DNA of 64,000 nt from AP-15 sp963736715 (lineage in GTDB: Bacteria; Pseudomonadota; Alphaproteobacteria; ATCC43930; CGMCC-115725): assembly GCA_963736715.1 (NCBI GenBank), contig CAVTQA010000037.1, positions 61,220 through 125,219 on the forward strand, in the 5' to 3' direction. Of the stretch, positions 58,753-64,000 are shown piece after piece. Position 1 is the stretch's first letter, and each line of letters begins with the position of its first letter. The notes below the pieces were generated by a model. It did not search any database, was not told where the DNA came from, and saw only the letters and a program-made list of their open reading frames with translations. The position numbers and the translations under genes were made by a program.

Positions 58753-60552
58753 TCACAATTTTCCCAAATTCCCAAGACAAGTGTTGCCGTCGGCATTACT
58801 GTTCGTCCCGTCCGGGCACACTGTATTGGACCACGTCGCGCCACCAAGACTAGCACCTTTCGATGTGGCGCCCGCGAGATTGGCATTGGACAGGTTGGCA
58901 CCCTGCAGATTGGCGCTCTGCAAGCTAGTGCCAATAAGGTTGGCCCCGGTCAAGTTGGCGTCGGAGAGATTGGCACCCTTCAAGTTCGTTCCCTGCAAGT
59001 TGCTGTTGCTCAGATTGGCCCCCGTCAGATTGTCCCCGGCAAGGCTGTCATTCGGCAAGCTGAGACCCATCAAATTGGCGCCGCTCAGGTTCAGATTGCG
59101 CAGGTTCGACCCACCTATGCCGCTCTCGGCAGCCGTGGTATTTGCCCCCACAGCGTCTGCGTCGAGCAGGTACCCGGCTGTAACATCGGCATTCGACGCG
59201 GCTACCGTGTCCGACAGGTATGTACCGGCGGTAGGATAGAACGCGCGGAGCATCTGCGAGTCGAAAGGTATATATTGCCCGTATAGATTGCACAATACCC
59301 CAGGAATGGGAGGAACCGGATTGGAGTTGAACCCGGTGTCGGTTGCGATCGGCACGGCAAAGTCGGGCAGTCGAATGCCACCAAGGATGTTGCCGAAGAC
59401 GTCGCGCTCAGGAACGGCGGTGGGGGTTACCGCGGAAAGCTCCAGTGGCGTTCCCGATGGCGGCTGGGTGCCATTTCGCATCCACTGCACCATGTGGTCG
59501 TAAGCCGCATCCTGTGCCCGATAAGCAAGTATCCGACTTCGCGGAATCTGCAGGGGGCACGGTGGGTTATCGGCGGGGGGCGTAGCATCTCGGGTACGCA
59601 CGCCTTTGTAGTTGAGATAGATCCAGTAGTCGCTGTGTGACGCCCCGGCGGTCTCCCATGTCACAAAGGTTGGCGTATCGGGTCGACGGACCGCCGCTTC
59701 TCCGAGTTCGAGGATATCGGTCTCGGTCAGAAATTTGAAGACCTTGACATTGCCCAGATCGGTCCGGATCGCGTTTCCCAGGGACGAGTGGAGGAAAAAT
59801 CCGCCGAAGATCGGGTTTAGTGGGTGAACCGAGTTGATGTAGGTCGAGAGCCGGCCCGCCGATTGCGAGTCACCGGTTGGGATCAGTGTCTGCACTGTTA
59901 AGCCAGGTAATAGGTTGACACCGGACGGATTGAGGATTGCCTGCCCGGCCTGGCTGAAGATGTCATACGAGAGGGAGTCGTCGGTGATCGTCCCGCCGAC
60001 CGTAACGTCGAGGGTCGCGTAGCGGCCCGCCGGGCTCCACGTTTGCAGATAATTGACGCCGACCCTCTGCGCACTCACGCCGATCCAGGCATAGCCTTGC
60101 TCAAGCAAATAGTTGTGCGTCTGGAACCAGTCGGGTTCAATGTCAAACCCATTGGTAACGTTATACCATTCAAGAAGGACGGTTCCATTGAATGCCGAGG
60201 CCGAGATTGGCCGTCGGACGAGCAGTCGGGTCTTGTATGGATTCCCGGTGCTAATGACCGTTCCAGTGGCACCCGCCGGAGTCGTATATTGGTTGGCAGT
60301 GCCCTGCATGAAATATTCTTGCTCGACATAGCCGTACTGGGCGAGATTCACGTCCGTCGCCAAAAACGGGTAATCGCGCGACGGGTCGCCGGGCGTCACC
60401 GTTGCCGGGATCGGACCGGTGATGGTCGGGTTTGGTACTCCGGCTTCAGCTATGAGCGGAAGACACAGAAGCGCGGCGGCGAACGCCGCGCTCAGCCATG
60501 CCGTGACGCGATTTGCCGCCCCAAAATGTCTACGTCTGCCATAGGCATCCAT
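58753..60552 (-). CDS. secreted alpha/beta hydrolase with C-terminal pentapeptide repeats
   Basis: 599 residues. A signal peptide (WLSAAFAAALLCLPLIAEAG) leads a large alpha/beta-hydrolase domain of the Abhydrolase_10 type: VLLEWYNVTNGFDIEPDWFQ, GVSAQRVGVNYLQTW, then the nucleophile region in IPTGDSQSAGRLSTYINS (GDSQS), and FVTWETAGASHSDY with the His. From residue ~487 about 18 pentapeptide repeats follow (SNLRNLNLSGANLMGLSLPN; LKGANLSDANLTGANLIGTS), a rigid beta-helix tail, and a short end with two Cys. GGAGG lies 5 bases before the ATG. The hydrolase-pentapeptide fusion is unusual; the tail may anchor or oligomerise the enzyme. Same strand as the tannase-family gene. Confidence 0.85.
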   Translation of the reverse strand: MDAYGRRRHFGAANRVTAWLSAAFAAALLCLPLIAEAGVPNPTITGPIPATVTPGDPSRDYPFLATDVNLAQYGYVEQEYFMQGTANQYTTPAGATGTVISTGNPYKTRLLVRRPISASAFNGTVLLEWYNVTNGFDIEPDWFQTHNYLLEQGYAWIGVSAQRVGVNYLQTWSPAGRYATLDVTVGGTITDDSLSYDIFSQAGQAILNPSGVNLLPGLTVQTLIPTGDSQSAGRLSTYINSVHPLNPIFGGFFLHSSLGNAIRTDLGNVKVFKFLTETDILELGEAAVRRPDTPTFVTWETAGASHSDYWIYLNYKGVRTRDATPPADNPPCPLQIPRSRILAYRAQDAAYDHMVQWMRNGTQPPSGTPLELSAVTPTAVPERDVFGNILGGIRLPDFAVPIATDTGFNSNPVPPIPGVLCNLYGQYIPFDSQMLRAFYPTAGTYLSDTVAASNADVTAGYLLDADAVGANTTAAESGIGGSNLRNLNLSGANLMGLSLPNDSLAGDNLTGANLSNSNLQGTNLKGANLSDANLTGANLIGTSLQSANLQGANLSNANLAGATSKGASLGGATWSNTVCPDGTNSNADGNTCLGNLGKL

Positions 60553-60732
60553 TGTTTCCTCCATTCGAGCGCCGTTGGAGTGAGTCTTTTCGCGGCGCAG
60601 TTGAAGTCGAGCTGCCGCAACGCCTTAAAGTCAACACATTTTTGACGAGTTTTTGACGCAATTAACCTTACTCAAGATTGAAATGGCTGGCGGGGGCGAC
60701 TTGGCCTCGGTGCGGGTAAGCTCGCGCAAGGC
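60553..60732. promoter_or_regulatory. leader region of the esterase gene
   Basis: 180 bp. TTTTTGACG occurs twice 11 bp apart at about 60638-60658, in a locally AT-rich stretch on the upstream side of the esterase gene. A regulator site is possible. No gene. Confidence 0.35.
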
Positions 60733-60978
60733 AAGGTGCTCACGACGATCAGGCCGACTGGCGGGAGGCGTATGCGCTGTTCCCGGGGGATGTCGCCTAT
60801 ATTTGGCACGCGGCGTTGCACGGCGACGTCATCGCCGCTGGTCTGGCTGCCTGCGGTTTCCAGCTGCGGGCTCAGATCGTCTGGGCCAAGCAACACTTCA
60901 CGTTTGAGCCGCGCCGATTATCATTGGAAGCACGAGACCTGCTGGTACGCCGTTCGCGAGCGCAACGCCAGCCACTGA
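60733..60978 (+). pseudogene. DNA methyltransferase (N6/N4 type), central fragment, frameshifted
   Basis: DWREAYALFPGDVAYIWHAA, then LAACGFQLRAQIVWAKQHF in one frame, then SRADYHWKHETCWYAVRERN in the next. These follow the DPPY motif in ParB-domain DNA methyltransferases. Complements the fragments at 36536-36630 and 44514-44690; three pieces of one kind of gene at three sites. Confidence 0.7.
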
Positions 60979-61067
60979 AGGACATCGCCGAATTGGCCAA
61001 ATGCCCGAATGTCAATATCAAGCTCGGCGGCATCGGCATGACGTCCTTCGGCTTCGACTTTCACGAA
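60975..61067 (+). pseudogene. amidohydrolase family 2 fragment cut by IS6
   Basis: LKDIAELAKCPNVNIKLGGI then GMTSFGFDFHE. This is the mid-barrel (L/I)AxxPNVxxKLGG segment of Amidohydro_2 hydrolases. It ends exactly at the left terminus of the IS6 element. Confidence 0.65.
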
Positions 61068-61874
61068 GGCACTGTCAAGTTGAGGCGTTCTAGGCAAAAT
61101 ACGTGGTTGCGGGCGAACTGTTGTCATGCCGCGGTGGTCGCGGTGCGCCATTGCGCCGCCGCTTCTGATCGGAAGATCCGAAGCGTCGACCGGGAGACAA
61201 GATGGCGCTGGAGGTTGAAGGTATTGTGGACGGCGGCATGAACGCTCAGAAAGCGTTGCGCCGATCCGGCTGATTTGAAGCGCTGCATCTTGCGCTCGCG
61301 CCGGCGCACCACTTGATGCGAATTCTCCGCCCGATTGTTTTCTCGGAGGCCCTGCTCATGGTGGCAAGAAAGTCCGAGATGACGGAAGGCAGCGCCGTAA
61401 GACCCCAGCTTGTCGGTCGTCACCCTCGTCGGCGCGAAGCCCTGTTTGCGGAGCAACTTGCGCATCAGCTTGACGGCCGCCGACCGGTCGCGACGACGCT
61501 GGACCAGGATCTCCAGGACCTCGCCCTCGTGGTCGACGGCACGCCACAGATACATGTGCTTGCCCGCGATCCGGACGACCATTTCGTCGAGATGCCAGCG
61601 ATCGCTCGGTCGGGGACGGCCCCGTCGCAGGCCTCGAGCGATCGCCGGTCCGAATTTGAGCACCCAACTGCGAACGCTTTCGTAGGAGAGGTCGAGGCCA
61701 CGCTCGGCAAGCAGCTCCTCGACATCGCGATAGCTGAGGGTGAAGCGAAGGTACAGCCACACGGCGTGCTGGATGACGACCGGCGGAAAACGATGCCGGC
61801 GATAGGAGATCAGAGCCATACCTCAACCTACGCCGAACCTCTCCGATCCAGCAGGCGGTTTTCCTGACAATGCC
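61068..61874 (-). mobile_element. IS6-family insertion sequence
   Basis: Ends GGCACTGTCAAG at 61068 and, inverted, GGCATTGTCAGG at 61874; 807 bp with one intact transposase. Flanks TTCACGAA and TTATCGAA match at six of eight bases, so there is no exact target duplication. Different gene fragments lie on the two sides, indicating an IS-mediated deletion or cointegrate event rather than simple insertion. Confidence 0.82.
61124..61819 (-). CDS. IS6-family transposase
   Basis: A 231-residue DDE transposase of the IS6/IS26 group. The N-terminal helix-turn-helix is VIQHAVWLYLRFTLSYRDVE; catalytic residues lie in RWHLDEMVVRIAGKHMYLWR (first Asp), APTRVTTDKLGSYGAAF (second Asp) and ENNRAENSHQVVRRRERKMQ (Glu). 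The length is typical and the frame intact. A truncated close relative lies at 45559. Such elements form cointegrates and drive deletions, which fits the broken genes on either side. Confidence 0.93.
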   Translation of the reverse strand: MALISYRRHRFPPVVIQHAVWLYLRFTLSYRDVEELLAERGLDLSYESVRSWVLKFGPAIARGLRRGRPRPSDRWHLDEMVVRIAGKHMYLWRAVDHEGEVLEILVQRRRDRSAAVKLMRKLLRKQGFAPTRVTTDKLGSYGAAFRHLGLSCHHEQGLRENNRAENSHQVVRRRERKMQRFKSAGSAQRFLSVHAAVHNTFNLQRHLVSRSTLRIFRSEAAAQWRTATTAA

Positions 61875-61875
61875 T

Positions 61876-62092
61876 TATCGAAGCCGATCGGCAGCGGCGT
61901 GTCCTGGTAAGCGAGAGGGGCCAGGAAGGAGGGCACGAAGCGGTGCCGCGGGACGTTGCGCAGCGCGGCCAGCACGCGTTCGTCGAGGGCCGCCTTGCCC
62001 AGCTCCTCGCTCGCAAGGTCGACCTGGATTCCGATGACCTCGACCATGTGCCGCCGCAGGATTGCGAAATGCGCTTCGCTCATCGGCTTCAT
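61876..62092 (-). pseudogene. pcm: protein-L-isoaspartate O-methyltransferase, N-terminal fragment
   Basis: MSEAHFAILRRHMVEVIGIQ, then LAALRNVPRHRFVPSFLAPL, then AYQDTPLPIGFDKALS. This is the start of Pcm, up to the (N/D)xPLPIGxGxTIS segment just before the SAM-binding domain. It is cut by the IS6 element, so no activity remains. Confidence 0.8.
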
Positions 62093-62323
62093 GGCATGCC
62101 CTACATGTTGGTCCTGGTTCGCTCGACCCGCTTCGCGGGACGTATTGACCCAAGAAACTGAGTGTAGCCCTCAGCTCGCACCGCTGACAGCGCGCGGGCC
62201 GGAATTCGATTCTTGCTCAAGGCTGAAGCTGCGCCCAAATCGCACAAGCGATCATAGACGTGATGACCTGGAGCCATACGCCGATGTTTTGTGCTGGGCT
62301 GCAAGCGGATCATCTTCTCGCGC
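62093..62323. other. short gap with no recognised gene
   Basis: 231 bp upstream of the pcm fragment and downstream of the small hypothetical gene; nothing recognisable. Confidence 0.35.
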
Positions 62324-62764
62324 TCAGGCTTTGGAAGATCCGCCAGTCTCTCCAGTCTTGAGACGTTGCGCGAGCAGGTCGAGCTCATCTGAGAGTTTCT
62401 GCTGCACGGCCTGTGCATCGGTGGGATCGCCGACCTCCTCGTGGCAGCTTGCCACCGAGTTCCAGCCCAGCCAAGTCTTGGCATAGAACAGGGCCAGCCT
62501 CACTCGCGCCTCCTCGTCAGCGAGACCACCGTCGTGTCCGAGAATTGTCGCAAAAATGAATTTGCTGGTCAGCAGCTTCATCTTCGCGGCGCCAGTGGCA
62601 ATCTCGGCCGCGAAATGTTTACGGAGCGTCTCTAAGTCGATCGGCTTGTCCGTCTCCGGATTTTTGATCAGCAGGCAAATCTCGGCTTCCGGAACGCCGT
62701 AGCCGATCATTGTCTCGACGCAGCCGCGCTGCTCCGCCGTCGGCTTAAATGCGCGACGGCTCAT
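62324..62764 (-). CDS. hypothetical phage-type small protein
   Basis: 146 residues. RRAFKPTAEQRGCVETMIGY, then GVPEAEICLLIKNPETDKPI and DLETLRKHFAAEIATGAAKM form a helix-turn-helix-like start (recognition helix in LETLRKHF), and FYAKTWLGWNSV follows. The pattern matches a family in Bradyrhizobium prophage-like regions, reminiscent of small terminase or transposon-type DNA-binding proteins. The role is inferred only. An Asp/Gln-rich coiled tail closes it. Same strand as the two genes upstream. Confidence 0.6.
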   Translation of the reverse strand: MSRRAFKPTAEQRGCVETMIGYGVPEAEICLLIKNPETDKPIDLETLRKHFAAEIATGAAKMKLLTSKFIFATILGHDGGLADEEARVRLALFYAKTWLGWNSVASCHEEVGDPTDAQAVQQKLSDELDLLAQRLKTGETGGSSKA

Positions 62765-62966
62765 CGCGAAGCTTTCGCATTAGTGTCGCAGCCATCGCTC
62801 GTCTGGCCCCGCGTGCGAGTCGGTACGGCCTTGCGCCGGCCAGCGATTGGCATCTGCACGCACGCATAGGCCTCATTGTTGCCAGAGAAAATGTTGTGCC
62901 GGTCTTGATCGCCGTGCCGCTGTGTCTTGCAGACTCCGGGTTTTAACGCGGTACCCCTCGCAGCCG
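62765..62966. other. short gap with no recognised gene
   Basis: 202 bp between two minus-strand genes; no coding sequence recognised. Confidence 0.3.
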
Positions 62967-63212
62967 CTATCTCTGCTCTTCGATGTTGGTGAGATTAGCC
63001 CGCGCCATTCTGATTAGCTCGGACACCTGACGTCGGCCGGCTATGGCTTCTGCGCTATATCGACCATGCCGGAGTGCATTTGTGTTGCCGATTGGCGCGC
63101 CGCTTCCGGTTGCACCACCATGCATTCTACACCGGCGTTTTCCGTGCACCGGCGGCGATTGGCACGGTCTCCCACTGCGGGTCCGGGCTCCGCATCGGGA
63201 TGCCAGGTTCAT
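62967..63212 (-). CDS. HGGxxGSGAPxGNxNA motif small protein
   Basis: 81 residues: ASRCGARTRSGRPCQSPPVH, then GKRRCRMHGGATGSGAPIGN, then TNALRHGRYSAEAIAGRRQV. Conserved Cys/His pairs (CGARTRxGxPCxxPxxxGKxRCxxHGG) suggest a zinc-binding knot; the family is common in phage and mobile DNA of alphaproteobacteria. ATG 63212 is chosen at the start of the conserved block. It overlaps the 3' end of the upstream gene by 86 bp in another frame, an arrangement I recall as conserved. Confidence 0.75.
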   Translation of the reverse strand: MNLASRCGARTRSGRPCQSPPVHGKRRCRMHGGATGSGAPIGNTNALRHGRYSAEAIAGRRQVSELIRMARANLTNIEEQR

Positions 63213-63732
63213 TGGTAATTTCTCGTGTGGCACGGGTTTGTTCCTCCGATCTTCGACTGCTTCCATCCCTCGGGGTGACGGCACCGACGATCGCCTGTCC
63301 ACCAGCATGCACGTTGACGTGCTCGACGGTGATCCGCTGCTGGCCCTTGCCGCGGTGACGGTCAAGGGCCTCGGTCAGCGCTGCATAGGTGCGCGAGAGT
63401 TTGTTCGCCTGGTTCAGGCTCTCGCGTCGACCTTCGAAGGTCTGATTGCCAAGCATCGCGCGCCGGCAGCACTCCATAGCGGCGTTATGGATCGCGATCA
63501 ACTGTGCGCTCAGCATCCCCTCAAGCTCGTCGCCCGGCTTCATGCCTTTCATGGCAGTGATCGCTGCGTTGAATTGGCGATCGCGCTGCTCGGAATCGCT
63601 GTGCTCCACCCACAGAGAAGTGGCAACCTGAGTGGCGAGGATCCTAGTGAAATCCTCGTCGTCGGAGCCGCTGATCAACCGCAGCGCGGTCGTCTTGATT
63701 TCTATGCCTTGAGAAGGCTTCTTTGCCCTCAT
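63127..63732 (-). CDS. hypothetical protein of phage-type cluster
   Basis: 201 residues. RLISGSDDEDFTRILATQVA, then AMLGNQTFEGRRESLNQANK, then LSRTYAALTEALDRHRGKGQ and RITVEHVNVHAGGQAIVGAV. The last two blocks are a signature I know from Bradyrhizobium-type hypothetical genes that precede the HGG protein. Mostly helical with a disordered tail. GGAG lies 6-7 bases before ATG 63732. Function unknown. Confidence 0.65.
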   Translation of the reverse strand: MRAKKPSQGIEIKTTALRLISGSDDEDFTRILATQVATSLWVEHSDSEQRDRQFNAAITAMKGMKPGDELEGMLSAQLIAIHNAAMECCRRAMLGNQTFEGRRESLNQANKLSRTYAALTEALDRHRGKGQQRITVEHVNVHAGGQAIVGAVTPRDGSSRRSEEQTRATREITNEPGIPMRSPDPQWETVPIAAGARKTPV

Positions 63733-64000
63733 TCGCCGCTCCGTGTCATATTCAGCTCGTCGGGTCGTACTCGCCCGCTTACTTCGTCAGTCAATTCTAG
63801 CCACCTGTATGAGGTGTACTCGCCTGCTCAAGCGTTTGGGAGCATTGGCGCGGTCGCGTCGGAGCACGAAACTGCGCGGCGGCACTGCCAAGCAGTGCCC
63901 CTCGTTCTGGTTAGCTTTTACTAATAACGTAATATTATGTGATTGTCAATTTGAATATTGAGCATGGCTGCGTTGCGGCTTTTCAGGAGGCTAGGCGAAA
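63733..64000. other. right-edge region
   Basis: 268 bp with no gene. 63918-63960 is AT-rich (TAATAACGTAATATTATGTG) and may be the promoter region of a gene beyond the edge or of the minus-strand cluster. Confidence 0.35.

Overview
The window looks like an accessory, rearrangement-rich stretch of a high-GC alphaproteobacterial chromosome, most likely Hyphomicrobiales (Bradyrhizobium/Xanthobacteraceae-like). The reasons are GC-ending codon use, catabolic genes for aromatic and phenolic compounds, a DUF1153/SciP remnant, and a dispersed repeat whose spurious translation (EGDGFEPSVP) is familiar from that order. No complete rRNA or tRNA gene and no CRISPR array was seen.

Layout. 1-5058: aromatic catabolism (Fe-S protein, Rieske dioxygenase beta and alpha subunits, a frameshifted luciferase-like monooxygenase) and a Sua5/TsaC tRNA-modification gene. 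5087-6676: Phd/VapC toxin-antitoxin pair and a PD-(D/E)XK-like protein. 6690-9453: two unrelated IS110 transposases in tandem. 10606-18000: amidohydrolase, an IS256 element with exact 8-bp target duplication, a ClpP paralogue, a carboxymuconolactone decarboxylase-like gene and an MFS transporter. 18278-22761: an IS91-type transposon whose tyrosine recombinase gene has been split by a serine-recombinase element. 23086-26560: a target gene of a diversity-generating retroelement (DGR), a DUF4062-STAND NTPase-TM-FGE/C-type-lectin protein with a variable-region-like 3' end, a GC hairpin and a truncated Avd gene; the reverse transcriptase and template repeat are absent. 26935-32446: lactonase, two transporters, YCII-like protein, ClpS paralogue. 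32542-36100: a DUF4238 gene split by a cargo-carrying IS1595 element (DUF3800 plus three small genes), with exact TSD. 36116-41061: fragments (IS256, ParB-like, group II intron RT, SciP), cold-shock protein, Sel1 protein, a second ClpS lacking the N-degron-binding His, and a methyltransferase. 41516-48579: FAH hydrolase and quinone oxidoreductase operon, PLP lyase, amidohydrolase. 48807-55146: small genes and decayed genes (a truncated second Mfd, an MFS remnant). 55147-60552: peroxiredoxin-prolyl hydroxylase fusion and two secreted esterases (tannase family; alpha/beta hydrolase with pentapeptide repeats). 60733-64000: methyltransferase, amidohydrolase and Pcm fragments around an IS6 element, then a phage-type small gene cluster.

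How it works together. The intact metabolic genes form short operons for oxidising aromatics and hydrolysing phenolic esters and ring-cleavage products. They are separated by nested insertion sequences, IS-mediated truncations, scattered pieces of one DNA methyltransferase and a repeat family resembling a tRNA 3' end. The best candidate for an unusual system is the DGR-type variable STAND protein at 23086-26280; second are the nested recombinase transposon and the ClpP/ClpS paralogue set.
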